Shown here: piece after piece, positions 33,252-44,260 of the stretch
Layout of the letters: each line of letters opens with the position of its first letter
Numbering within the stretch: the first letter of the stretch is position 1
Source of the DNA: Utricularia gibba
Taxonomy: Eukaryota; Streptophyta; Magnoliopsida; Lamiales; Lentibulariaceae
Reading direction: 5' to 3'
Assembly: GCA_002189035.1 (NCBI GenBank)
Contig: NEEC01000002.1
Location: 3,867,001 to 3,931,000 of the forward strand
DNA length: 64,000 bases
The notes under the pieces: generated by a model
The model's input: the letters and a program-made list of their open reading frames with translations, nothing else
Databases searched by the model: none
What the model was told of the DNA's origin: nothing
Program-made: the position numbers and the translations under genes

Positions 33252-33652
33252 ATGTGTGTGTGTGTGTTAGATTTCCATGAGATAAGATATTCATGAAGAT
33301 TTTATTCGATATATTACCAATATAAGATAATATGGAAGATTCGTTTTTCCAAAATTTTCATATCCTCATTCTTTGAAATTTATCTGATGAATAGTGATTC
33401 TATCTACTAGCATCTAAGATAATCAACCATCATTTTGTGGTCTTGAGAGGGTTATCTGTGGAATGCTTCATCTATAGATACCACAGAAGTTGTCTACTAT
33501 TAGCGGTTGATGAACAATGAAGTCCACTAAAAGATACTTTCAATATCGCTTAATGTGATGTATGTGGTATTCTAAGATCTACAATTTGGTTTTCTCGAAA
33601 ATTTTATAATTCCGCTGTTTTTGGTGTTTAATTTCCGTTACTGTGGATATGA
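32430..33652 (+). repeat. LTR-A copy, old and diverged
   Basis: It follows the 42390-43526 copy in order: AATGAGATTACTA, AGCAAGATCTCGAATATGA-like, ACTTGAG.TCAACAAAGTTATCTTGATC, CCCATGTTTTGGT, GGTTGATGAACAA and TCTCGAAAATTTTATAATTCCGC. The many substitutions show it is the oldest copy. It lies inside C5. Confidence 0.75.
33218..33267. repeat. (AT)n(TG)n microsatellite
   Basis: About ten AT units pass directly into about fifteen TG units with one interruption. It lies inside the old LTR-A copy, where the related copies have only a few AT steps, so it expanded after insertion. Confidence 0.9.
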
Positions 33653-34425
33653 AGTTTTTACATTACGTGAGAATTTTAATAGGGAGTAAGTTATTTTGTG
33701 TTATTTCATAAAACTATTTTTGAGTTTCAAAAGTATGATTCTTTTTCATAAGGTTAGTAACCCGTGTTAGCTTTTAGATGGTATGTACAATATGCATCTT
33801 TATGTATTATATGGTAAAGGTAGGAAAGAATGGAGGAGGTATGGATGCATATTGTCAACAATGTGGTTGCACTGCAGGCACTATGGCTAATATGTCAGGT
33901 ATGTTTGAAGCACCATATATAAGTTGAAGGCCAAAAAGTATGAAAGTTATATAACAAAAGATATGATATGTTATGTATGATTTAAGTTTGTGGTTCTGTA
34001 GTAGGAGGTGGCTCTCTTGACAATAGAACCATGAATAAGGGCACTTTATATCTCACCTATCCGACTCTGATAGCAATGCTAAGGCTGAATGGCTACAAGA
34101 AGTAAGAAAAGATTGTTATGGGAATGACAATGTGCTTCAACCCTTTATATATATATATCTAGTAGTGTTGCTTGTTTCCTGCATTTGTATGAGTATGGTA
34201 TATGTATGTATAATATACTTTATGTTTTCAATCTATTTGATTATAAACTTATGAACTACGTTAGACAAACATACTTGGACAGAGTCTTATGTTTAATTTA
34301 CGTATGTATTTACCCATTTTAATGTTGATGGATCATGTTATGAAAGACACATTGAGTTCTAATTTTCAGTTAGGACTAGGTCGTCACGACTCATTTTTCC
34401 CAAGCCCTAAAAATGGGCCGTGACA
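33653..34425 (+). repeat. Probable solo or partial LTR of another retroelement
   Basis: The segment starts near TGTGGATATG and ends AAATGGGCCGTGACA. A GGGTCGTGACA-like 3' end is common in Del/Tekay-type Gypsy LTRs. On its right side C5 gag sequence resumes at 34427. No target duplication was found, because the left edge meets the LTR-A copy. There is no coding potential. Confidence 0.4.
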
Positions 34426-34426
34426 A

Positions 34427-34745
34427 AGATTGTTCCATCTAAAAAACCAAATTTTTTCTTAGTTTTTACTCCTACACTAATCACTTTTGCTATCTCATCA
34501 TAGTTGTTGTCTTGTTGGTTAGAATTAGCCCGAGATGATTCTCAAATAGAAGTGTAAAAGGATTGTAGGAATTTTCAGTCATTATATATAGAAGGGATTT
34601 TTGTTATAAATGGTTGTGTTAAATGACTCCTAAGAGATATTTCTCATAGATTTATGTGAATGATTGTTTCATAAAATCATGGGCATCCAATTGTACAACC
34701 GTGTCCTTTAAAAATCAAAGATCAATGGTTAGCTCTGATATCTTA
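34427..34745 (-). pseudogene. C5 gag start and primer-binding site
   Basis: The minus strand reads, in broken frames, NPFTLLFENHLGLIL, NYDEIAKVISVGVKTKKKFGFLDGTI. This is the start of a Copia gag (the N-Y-x-x-W-x-x-x-x-x-x-x-L-x-x-K-x-K-x-G-F-x-D-G pattern). At 34732-34742 the complement reads GATATCAGAGC, a degenerate initiator-Met PBS. The LTR should start at about 34746. Confidence 0.6.
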
Positions 34746-35347
34746 TTCATTTATTGAACATGCAATAAATTATTTAGATTGATGTAATTGTTTCTCTAAT
34801 AATCAAGATGCATAAATGTAAAGAAAACACACATAAAACAACTTAAATGTAATATAAATTTCATATTCATTGTTATGCAATTTCAAAATTATAATATGAA
34901 AATTTGTTATATTTATGATGTTTTGGCCATAATCCCAACAAGCTAAGTGCTAACATGCTATCGTCTATGCCATTATTGAATGCATGATAATAGAAAGCGA
35001 GTTTCATACTCTATACATTTTTATTATTGAGGAATATTCATTTCAGGAATTTTAATGCATCTCTCTCTTCAAGTTTCCAAATCACACACTTGGGGTTTCA
35101 TGGGGTATGGGACCTATTTGGTAATACGTTGGTTCACTTGTCAAATCCCAAATGCATGATTCCATAACAGTGATAACTATAGGCATCACAACCACACTTT
35201 TTTCCATAGTCCACCTCTAAAAGAAGACACCATGAATGAACCTGGTATGATCAAAGAAGGTGGAGTGAGGAGATGTCCTACAATCAGAATCTTTTGAAAT
35301 AATAATAAAACGAATGAATTACTGTGGCTGCTTGACTAGGTGTTTGG
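34746..35347. other. C5 5' LTR (extent unknown) and flank
   Basis: This AT-rich sequence lies next to the C5 PBS. It is presumably the LTR of C5, but no second copy exists to define it. No gene is seen. The last bases (TTTGG, 35343-35347) form the left target duplication of C3. Confidence 0.4.
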
Positions 35348-35674
35348 TGAAGGTGCTTGTGCCATTGATATAGAAGATTGACGAAGGGAAGAAGGTTGGA
35401 ATGAGAATGAAGATTCAAAAATAATGATTCGGTGGAGCAAGTTAAGTGGGTATTTAAGGCAACACACTAGTTGTTAGTCGATCATTGAAATAGGGTTTAA
35501 TGGGGGTTCAATTGGTCGGTCTAATCTGGACTTTTCAAAGTGATATTGGACACTAGCATTGGGTCAGCCTAAGTATTCTTCCACTTCATACTTGTTGCAT
35601 CTCTAGCAAGAGCTCGTATACAAAGGCAAGGCGGAACCCTCCATGCTCAATCACAGATGCAACATAGTTCAACA
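35348..35674 (-). repeat. C3 3' LTR
   Basis: 327 bp, TGAAGGTGC...AGTTCAACA on the plus strand. It shares order and sequence with 60079-60326, which is about 80 bp shorter because of a gap near its right end. Confidence 0.7.
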
Positions 35675-36690
35675 TGCTGCAAAGTGTCAGTTTTGTTTAT
35701 GGAACATTCCTTTATTTCAGCTTTGTATCTCAAATATACAATTGTTTCGGAGGTAAGAATTTTGTCTACAGGTCAGCCACTTGTTCATTAATGTGAATAT
35801 GTTTTGAGTTCAATTTCACCATTGGAGACAAATTCTCTTAGTGCATGATAGCAAACTTAAAAATGCTTGCTTCTCCCCAATTGAGTTGGATTTTCTCCTA
35901 GGGGAATGCAAATTTGTTATCAATCCATAGGGTTGTAGCATTGTTGATTGCTATATCAATATCTTCTAATATTTTCCGCAACATTGTTTATAGCTTCAAC
36001 TCCAGCAATGTATTCCACTTCTATGAACAAAAATGCAATAATATCTTATTTTGTAGAGGCCCACCTAAACGCTCAAGACATGAATGTGAACAGGTATCTA
36101 ATTGTGCCCTTTGAGTCCTGAATGCTTCCTTCATAATGTAAGTCAGAAAAACCTGTTAGATTCGTACATGTGCTTTTCTTGAAATCAAGTTCATTAATTG
36201 AATTGAGATACTTTATTTCTTGCTGTGCTGCATCCCTGTGTGTATTATGAGGCTTTCTCATATACCTAGAAAGATAGCTCACATAACGATAGATAACGTG
36301 TTTAGTAGCAAATATACACATAAGAGAACCAATCATACTACTGAATGTTTTCTCATTCATAGTGTCTCCTTCATTTACTGGATCACATTTAGTTGCTTGT
36401 ACACTAGTTGGCTTTACATTGCTCAGATTGTAATTCTTAATGATGTTCACCATATATTTCCTTTGGCTCGGGTAAATATACTCTGATGAAAGCTTGATCT
36501 CTAACTCAAGAAAGTAGCTCATTATTCCGAAATCAGTCATTTCAAATGTGGTCATAAGTTCCTTTTTTCTTGTTGCAGCAAGTGATTGTTATTGACTATG
36601 AAGAGTATGTCGTCTGCATACAATGACACTATGAGGTATGTGATAACTTTGTTTTCATTGTGTTTTTGTATGTACTTTCACGAGTGTTTC
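35675..36690 (-). pseudogene. C3 RNase H and end of reverse transcriptase
   Basis: 36555-36073 reads FEMTDFGIMSYFLELEI, SQRKYMVNIIKNYNLSNVKP, IGSLMCIFATKHVIYRYVSYLSRYMRKP and GFSDLHYEGSIQDSKGTIRYLF, the RT tail and RNase H start. Below 36073 the frame shifts and AEAEYIAGVEA-like sequence follows. The RT active site near 36605 reads YADD instead of YVDD. Confidence 0.8.
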
Positions 36691-37680
36691 ACGTGATTAT
36701 TGTTAAAATAGCGTCATTTAGAAATTAATGTGGCATGGCAAGTGTGGGTCGAATCCACACTGAATAGTTGTAACTTCGCAAAGTCCTTTATATTTACTAG
36801 AAATAAGGGGGTTTATGAGAGTTCAATTTCTACGTGCGTAAGATATAGAATAACAATAAATAACGTCAATGAGTTACAAGGTCAAGAGAGAGTGCATAAA
36901 GTGTAAGAAATGCTTGGAAAATATAAAAGAGGAGTGATATAATCAGTGATTATCTCAAGATCTAACTCTTGTGTCACTCAAGAGAGTTCTTAGGTTTAGA
37001 TCCAATTTTATCTCACCTTAGGGTTATGGAAAGTGGTTTGGGAATAGTTATCACACTAGACTTGGAAGAGAAGAGTTGAATAACTTGATATGAAATAAAC
37101 TATGGTAACATCCAATGAAAGTTTTCAGTCAACAAAAAGGTGCCAGAATCATAGAGCAAGCACATAAATGTAGAAACATGTCAAAGGCTGAAACAGTAAA
37201 TAAGAAAACAAAAATAGCTAAAACAATTAAACTAAAAATGAAAATAATGTTTCAGCCGGTTGCAAGAAGTTTTGGATCTGGAAAAACATGGAGTTCGGAT
37301 GATAGATCTGGTCTTCATTAGTAGATCTGAAAATGGTCGGAATAGTTACTAGAGAACCACTATTCTCCTCTCCTCTATCTCTTCTTTCCCTATTTTTTTG
37401 TTTATGCTCAAAAGAAGGGTATTTTCATCTTTTCCATGGGGTTCTACAACGGAAATATCTTCTCCATATTTTTTCTTTGCAGATGTCGATTGCTTTGACT
37501 AAAATCCACTTTTTGTCAGCTTTTCCGCCACCTTTTGACTTTTTAATTTGGACAATGCACTTCTAGTACTAAGTCTTACCTTGTTAAAATTTAAAACATA
37601 TATTAGAGAGAACCATGAATACAAATTTCTTTTGATGTATTGAATATGCTAAACTACGAGATTTCGAAAGATTTTAATGT
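36691..37680. mobile_element. Unclassified insertion inside C3 reverse transcriptase
   Basis: C3 RT reads ALYGLKQVPFAWYTRIDTF down to about 37680 and resumes at about 36690 with KHNENKVITYLIVSLYADD. The ~990 bp between contain no RT sequence. Features such as TGTTAAAATAGCG near 36704 and a GTGTGGGTCGAATCCACAC palindrome near 36757 suggest an LTR or solo LTR, but ends and duplication are not resolved. Open frames inside (37115-37566, plus) have no family match. Confidence 0.5.
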
Positions 37681-37936
37681 TCATTAGTATGTCTATCCTT
37701 CTTTATTGGATAGAGAGTTGTGTCTCTCTTACTCCTTTGAAAGCTTCTAGATTGAATGTATCAATTCTAGTATACCAAGCAAATGGTACTTGTTTGAGGC
37801 CATACAAGGCTCAGGGAAGCAAGAACACTTTACCTTCCTCCCCCTACTTGACAAAGCCCAGAGATTGTTGAACATATACTTCTTCTTTTAGTTTTTCATT
37901 TAAGATAGCACTTTTGACATCTAGGTGAAAGATATC
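37680..37936 (-). pseudogene. C3 reverse transcriptase, middle part
   Basis: The minus strand reads DVKSAILNEKLKEEVYVQQSLGF, then ALYGLKQVPFAWYTRID, typical Copia RT blocks, in broken frames. The solo LTR of 37937-39418 interrupts the coding sequence just upstream, within EIFHLDVKSA. Confidence 0.75.
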
Positions 37937-39418
37937 TGATAAACGAAAATTCCTAATGTCGTTGCAAAAATAGAAAATTCGTTATCAAATAAATTTATAA
38001 TCCCTAATTTACACAAAATATAAATTTAGAAAACTTGTATAGTAGATGTCGGGGTCGATCACGAAGAGGCTGTGCTTGCTAAGTGTTTTAGTAAATGCAT
38101 AATTCAGAATAATAGTAAGTCTTAGTCTAAGCTCGGACTAACATGGTAAACAAGTTCAGTAAACAAGGTAGGTAGGCAATATCAGATCTCAACGCTAAAG
38201 GTCACAGGTACTGGTTCTAACTTAGAATAATACGAAGACGCCTTAAGGATCTGTAGGTGGTGTTATGCTAAGGTTCCTAACTTAATTTAAGATCTTCTTA
38301 CACTCGCAACTTCAAATAACCTAAGATCTTTTTGGCAAAGCTAGTCCCCAATATCATAACCAACATTGCAATTAGGTCTACCCGCATGCAAATCATATAG
38401 AACTAGGTTTACCCGATTCTACTGGTTCTACCCTGGACTAAAACCGACTGCTCTCATCTTGGTTTGTTGGTCTACCTCTAAACCAAGCATCTAAGCTGTG
38501 AAGCTACTTGTTTCCCTCCTTAGGTCTACCCATGGTTTGTTAGAAACAAGAGTTAAGGAACACACATAAATTTCATCATCAACCCTAAGCACACACCACC
38601 TTAAGACATCCCTAACACACATAAATTTCATCATCAACCCTAAGCACACATAAATTTCATCATCAACCTTAAGACATCCCTAACACTTTAGCCGCTCATG
38701 CTTGGGAAATTAAACACGATTTCATTCATATAAGCTAGCGAAAATAGCCGAAACATGGTAAGCTAGTCTGGTACAAAACTAGAAATGTTCAAAAAACTAG
38801 AAGCAAATAAAGTTTGTTCTTTCGCCTAGTTGCTACTATTCACAGCCCGGAACAGTAGCACTGGAGTGGGCTCTGGTGCTGCTCTTTGTGATGAAGGCCT
38901 TCTTCCCCCCTTCTGGTTGGTGTTTTTCACGTTGGGCAAGAAGCCCCCCTTGCATCCCCTCGATGTAGCTTGTTCGCTATCCCCCCCCTCCCCCCCCACC
39001 CCCTGCTATTCCCGCTCTCTCTCATTTTCCAAATAAATTTTCCCCTCTGCTTAACTCCATCGCACTGTGCCTGACTGCCAGCACTATTCTTGACTACCAG
39101 CACTGTTCCTGACCTGAACTTGCAGATTGCAGGTGCCGGCAGAATAGTGCTCTTTGTCCTTCTCCGGAATTTGCGTCCTTTTTTACTTGTTCCACACGTT
39201 TGCAAGTCTAATTCTCAACTGATCTCCCTGCTGAACTTACTGAAATATTAGTAACAAGGGTTGTGGAATAAATCTTTTGATTTAGTCCACATTTTAACAT
39301 AAACACACAAAATTAACTTAAACACACATAAACATTAGAAAACCACATTTATCTAACCTAAACCATAATAAAATATAAGTATTTTATATTATAAAATTCA
39401 GGGAAAATGTGTGTCATC
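37937..39418 (-). repeat. Solo LTR of the G2 (Athila-type) family
   Basis: 1482 bp, TGATAAACG...GTGTCATCA, co-linear with the G2 LTR at 30034-31432. It is flanked on both sides by ATATC (37932-37936 and 39419-39423), a perfect 5-bp target duplication. No internal sequence remains, so it formed by LTR-LTR recombination. Inside it, the segment ACACATAAATTTCATCATCAA occurs three times at 38561-38692, where the G2 LTR has one. The C-rich run is at 38981-39003. Confidence 0.9.
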
Positions 39419-39423
39419 AATAT

Positions 39424-40384
39424 CTCAATGATTGTAGATAACTAAAGAAATCAGAAGTTTTATGGTGTCCAAGCGTTTAACTGGAGAAAGGTCTCACTAA
39501 AGTCAATTCTAGGTAATTGTGAATATACTTGAGCAATCAACTAGCTTTCAAATTTTTTATATTTAGTCTAAATTTAATTTGGTGTAAAAAAAATCCATTT
39601 GACTCCTATTATCTTCCACTTGTTTGGCTTGGAAACCAATTGCTATGTCTAATTCTTTCAATAGACTGAATTTCAAATTCCATTGCTGCTTTTCAATTAG
39701 GATCTTGGTAGACTACATCCCAAAGTGTTGGTTCTTGAGCAAATAAGCATGTTGCATACATCTCACTAATATCTCTATAACCTTTTACATGTACTTATCA
39801 TCTGTATGAATTTTAGAAGGTTCCGTTTCAGCATTCTGCTTAGCTTGTGTATCATCATCCAAGTGTGGTTGAAATCTATCAAATTTGCTGCAGCTCATCC
39901 AATTGGGTGTCATTACTAGCTAGAAAGAGTTCTTTACTGAGGTTATTCCATGAGTATGAGCTAAGAATATTTTTAAGAGTACAATCTCGATCTATTCTCT
40001 CATCTACAAGAATATGTCTTTGAGAAGTCACTGTAACCCAAGAAGATTCTTCTTCCAGTCAATTTATCAAGTTTTCCTTGTTTGTTTTTTTTTGTAATAT
40101 GTATAAAAGAGAGTTTCCCAAAAACTCTCAGATGCTTTTCCTTAGGAGGTGTCTGGTGCAAAGCTTAATAAGGAGTCTTATTTCGCAATGAAGATATAGC
40201 ACATTAATCGAGATAGGTTTTTCTTAAAAACCACACATCAGCTCATGTTTATAACTATCTGATTTTTTCTTTTCGAGGTTTCATTTTGCTAACGTGTATA
40301 TGGCATTGTTAGTCATGCTTGATGCTCTGGGAATTACATAGTGTAACCAACTCAATTGGTGAGTATTCCCCCTCTGTTTTTTGT
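39424..40384 (-). pseudogene. C3 connector region, heavily decayed
   Basis: About 960 bp between the RT start and the integrase core. Scattered Copia linker and RT-start words can be read in short frames, but no continuous ORF exists. Nothing else is recognisable. Confidence 0.5.
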
Positions 40385-40790
40385 TCATAGCTTAAGAATC
40401 CTTTCCTTAGTTTGATTTTTCACTATAGCCTTAAATAGCTTGAAATGGTTTAGAGCTTGTGATCTATGGTGCAAAAGAAATATCCAACCATATTTAGTGA
40501 AGTCATCAATGAACAATAGAAAGTAACGATTATCACTCGAAGTTTCATAGTTCATTGGTCCACACACATCTGAATGTACCAATTCTAGCCTTTTGGTTCT
40601 ACTTGAAGTTTGTGTGTCAAAGGAAAATCTGTTCAATTTTTCTTGCTTACAAATTGAGCATATTTCTTCTTGGTATTTCAATTCAGAGATTCATTCAACT
40701 AGATTGTTTCTCTTCATGTGGAGGAAATTTTTCTTGCAGTTATGCCCAAACCTTTGATGCCTCATAGTTTCCATCGTAAGGCTACTCAAA
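40385..40790 (-). pseudogene. C3 GAG-pre-integrase and integrase core start
   Basis: 40681-40385 reads CSICKQEKLNRFSFDTQ, LELVHSDVCGPMNYETSSDNRYFLLFIDDFTKYGWIFLL. The zinc Cys pair and first catalytic Asp are present. The segment above (HQRFGHNCKKNFLHMKRNNLVE) is the GAG-pre-IN domain in a shifted frame. The DNGGE block follows in decayed form below 40385. Confidence 0.8.
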
Positions 40791-41239
40791 CTGATATCTT
40801 TCCTAATTTCAACAAAAAATGTGATAGGATATACTCTATGTTATCTCTCAACTTTGAAGAGTATATTTTGCATTAAGTCTTGCGTAGTAATAATGGTACT
40901 TTAATATGTGTAGAAAATATCTTGGTCATGTAGTTGTCCATTACTGATAAGTTTGTGATGAACTCCTAGAACATAGTATACACATGTAATCATTTTTCCG
41001 AGTATTGAGATGTCACTAATCACTCACACATCTATAGAAAACATGTTTACTAACATCTTTTTTTACTTTAGAGATATTGCTAATGCATACTTTTTAAATA
41101 TTTATTTTTCCAACTAAACCATTTTTCAATGGCAAATAAGCTACCATAGGTTTCAGTGATAGCAAGAATCATATCACTCATATTTTGTGAAAGTTCAGAT
41201 ATCCCAGCCGCAGCCAATGACTCTTTAGCCTTTTGCTTT
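40791..41239 (-). pseudogene. C3 protease region, decayed
   Basis: 450 bp between gag and GAG-pre-IN, where protease belongs. No intact D-[ST]-G motif was found. Only weak Copia-like fragments are visible. Confidence 0.35.
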
Positions 41240-41800
41240 TCAACAAACCCTTTCAATGTGTCTTGTAGCTAAATAGTGTATGCATTTCTTTGAGAGATTC
41301 CAGAAGCAATCTTTGCTAAAGTGATTTTTTCCTTTAGAAAACTGACAAGGTGGGTGAAGTCCTTTTTTCTCCTTTTTAGCTCCTTGGTATTGATTTAATT
41401 TGTAGGCCATGAATGTAGCTTGTAGAATCTTTTCTTGAGGTTTCTCTTGTTCTTTCAATATGCTGATTCCTTTCTCTTCACCTCTCAAGGTATTCAATAA
41501 TTCTGATGGTGTCGGGTTTGTTAGGCTTCTTGTTGCAATGAGAGTGCTCACAACGGGGCTGAATTTTGAGGGCATGCTTGTGTATATTTTGTTGATAACA
41601 CACTCATCATCTACTCTTCCTTCCAACAACTTAATCTTGCTTATAGGTTTGTTCAGTTTATCTGCAAATGATTGAATAGAGTATGAGTTTGACATTTTCA
41701 CCAAGTTAAATTCCCTCCAAGAGTCAACCTTTCTACTTGCCGTGAGTTTTTCAGTTCTAGAAAATTTTATCTCAAGTATTTTCCATGCTTCACTAGTTGA
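41240..41800 (-). pseudogene. C3 gag, 5' part removed by C4
   Basis: TSEAWKILEIKFSRTEKLTASRK, SIQSFADKLNKPISKIKLLEGRVDD and PSKFSPVVSTLIATRS follow the UBN2 gag pattern. The zinc knuckle reads CQFSKGKNHFSKDC, with Ser in place of the second Cys. The frame continues upstream into LTR-A sequence only because C4 is inserted at 41801. Confidence 0.8.
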
Positions 41801-42118
41801 TGTTGGGTTTCTCGTAGACATCGTATGTCTCAAAAGCAGCGGAATTTTAAAAATTTTGAGAAACCCCCAATGCAGATCTTGGAATACGGTATACATCAGA
41901 CATAGGGATGCTCAAAGTTCCTTTCAGATGACTCCGTTGTTCACCAACCGCCAATAGCAGACGGCCTCTATGGTATTCACAAGTGGAGCACTCCATCGAT
42001 AACCTTCACAAGGCTCTTGAATGCTGGTCGAATTTGTCAGGTGCTAGTATAAAAAAACGCCTCCTTGTGGATAAGATTTGCCAATGAGTTGATTGTCTAT
42101 AGAGCACATACACTAACA
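41801..42118 (-). repeat. LTR-A copy, internally deleted (C4 3' LTR)
   Basis: It begins TGTTGGGTTTC and ends ACACTAACA (TG...CA). Compared with the copy at 42122, about 1.1 kb is missing. The join lies at GGAT, which is present at both deletion borders in full-length copies (CTTGTGGATTAG and AAAGGATAAG). This suggests a microhomology-mediated deletion. Confidence 0.8.
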
Positions 42119-42171
42119 GATTGTTGATGTATGTGTTCTAGAGAAAATCAACTCATTGGCAAATCTTATCC
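42069..42171. repeat. 50-bp inverted repeat where two LTR-A copies meet head to head
   Basis: 42069-42118 is the inverted complement of 42122-42171 with about five mismatches. The arms are separated by only three bases (GAT). It is formed by the outer ends of two LTR-A copies in opposite orientation and could extrude as a cruciform. Confidence 0.85.
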
Positions 42172-43526
42172 TTTGATGTTTACCTTGAATTGTGATCAAG
42201 TTTACATCATTGATAAAATCCTCTATTTGATCTATGTGCTATAGAAATTATGATGAGATTATAATGTGAGATTCTTCAAACATTTACGTTCAACTTAAAA
42301 AACTCATTGGCTAGAGTGTTTGTGAAATGAGGATATCAGAAATACGGATAAGCTGGCACACATTGAGTTCCCTAAACTGTTTAGGAAATGGTTCTCACAA
42401 TTGACGTAATGAGATTACTAGAACCTATGCGTGGATGTCGATTAAAGATACGATTCATTGGATGACTCATCTTCGAGATGCTACTATGGGAAGCTAACCA
42501 AGTGTCAGTAGCAAGATCTCGAATATGACACCCGTGCAAGTAAGCTTAGACTTGAGGTCAACAAAGTTATCTTGATCTTAAGCTCACATTTTCGCTCACT
42601 ACTAATGGGAGCCTAACCATGGCTTGCCTAGTATCGATGAGTAGGGATGTGACTCCTTAAGATTGGAGATAAATGATTGATCAATAAAGGATTCATCACT
42701 CATGTTAGCGATGAGATCATATCTCAAGTAATTGCATCAAAGCCTAACAGTAAATCCTGGGCCCAGAGTAATGACACTTGAATTGTTTGAGTAGGTCATT
42801 GAGTGTTAGTGTGCTTGAATTCAATTATAAGTTCGATACATCATAAAGACACACACCCATGTTTTGGTGTCGAATGAGATATATGTATGATGAAAGCTGT
42901 TCATTGCATGGTGGCTGGTCATCAAAAGGCTCAATCAGTTCACCTGATTATTCTTATATCTTGGGGATCATAATATGTTGCTAGACATCACTCATGATCG
43001 ATAATGATGGATTTGATTAATTAAGAGTTAATTAATAAATCTATTATTATGGTCTTGATTGAAGAAGCCTATAGGGTCACACACAATAGTGGAGTCACTC
43101 ATCGATATAAAATAGAATGACACAATTACATGAGATGTAATTGGTAAAGTGAATGAATTAAATAGAGAATTATTTTGAGATTAATATTGATTAAACTCAA
43201 AATAAAAGATCATATATAGATAAGATTTGGAACATATACATATCTCCACAAGATAATTTAATATGTTACCATATATCTATCAAAAGATTTAGATCTTGAG
43301 ATATGCTCCAAGAGTCTTCGTGCTCTCTGAGACTAATCCACAAGGGGGCGTTTTTCTCTACTAGCACCTAAGGAATTCGACCTGCATTCAAGAGCCTTGA
43401 GAAGGTTATCGACGGAGTGCTCCACGTGTGGATACCATAGAGGCTGTCTCCTATTGGCGGTTGGTGAACAACGGAGTCATCCGAAAGGTATTTCAGCATC
43501 CCTTAGTCTTATACCAATGGACTCTA
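42122..43526 (+). repeat. LTR-A copy, nearly complete, plus orientation
   Basis: 1.4 kb starting TGTTGATGTATGTG. It is the longest copy and the reference for the family. The last ~130 bp (down to the ...CAACA end) are missing. It ends at TATACCAAT near 43526, next to the C4 RNase H remnant. Its orientation opposes the C4 LTRs on both sides. Confidence 0.8.
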
Positions 43527-44260
43527 TGTACTCCATGGACGTCCTTGTTCCATTGTGAATGAGCAGTCTTGCTTAGAACTTTTCTAAGTGATTGCACCTC
43601 CATTTAGGGTGAATATGTATCTTGATTGAGACGTCAAGTCAAATGAGATTTGAAACATATTCTCCCATTTCGAGATCTTGACCACCATAAATCAGGAACA
43701 TGTCTTTAGTACTTCTTAAGTACTTAAGAATGCTCTTGAGTGCAGTCCAATGATCCATTCTTGGGTTCGACTCATATCTGCTTGTAACACTTAAAGCATA
43801 TGACACATCTCGTCTAGTACACAGCATGGCGTACATTATTGACCCAATAGCAGAAGCATATGGGATTTGAGCCATCTGATCCCTTTCTTCTTCTATTTTG
43901 GGGCACATCACTTTTGATAGTGCTCTATGTGTCTTTTGGAATCAGCCATGTTAAACCTTTTTAACACTTTATCGATGTAGGTCGATTGTGATAATCCAAT
44001 AAGTTTCTTTGATCTATCCCTATAAATCTTTATGACTTATATATAAGCCACGTCTCCAAGATCTTTCAATGAAAAGCTCTTGGATAACCAGATTTTTTAC
44101 TGATTGCATTATTGCAACATCATTTCCCATTAGTAAAATGCCATGCACATATAGTATGAGAAACACGATTGCCAAGCCATCTACCTTCTTGTATACACAA
44201 GGTTCATCTTCATTTTGAGAGAAACCAAACTCTTTGATTGTCTCATCAAATTCGATGTTC
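43527..44260 (-). pseudogene. C4 RNase H remnant and RT tail
   Basis: 43911-43639 reads MAQIPYASAIGSIMYAMLCTRRDVSYALSVTSRYESNP and WTALKSILKYLRSTKD, the start of Copia RNase H. After that only FTLNGGAIT-stop-KSSKQD and a terminal MEYIESIGIR-like piece remain, so the catalytic middle is deleted. The RT active site near 44130 reads LYVHGILLM instead of YVDD. Confidence 0.8.

Noticed and set aside
43512-43530. TTATACCA next to the plus-oriented LTR-A, looking like an inverted PBS
   Set aside because: Intact LTR-A copies contain TATACCAT at this position, so it is LTR sequence with a four-base deletion.
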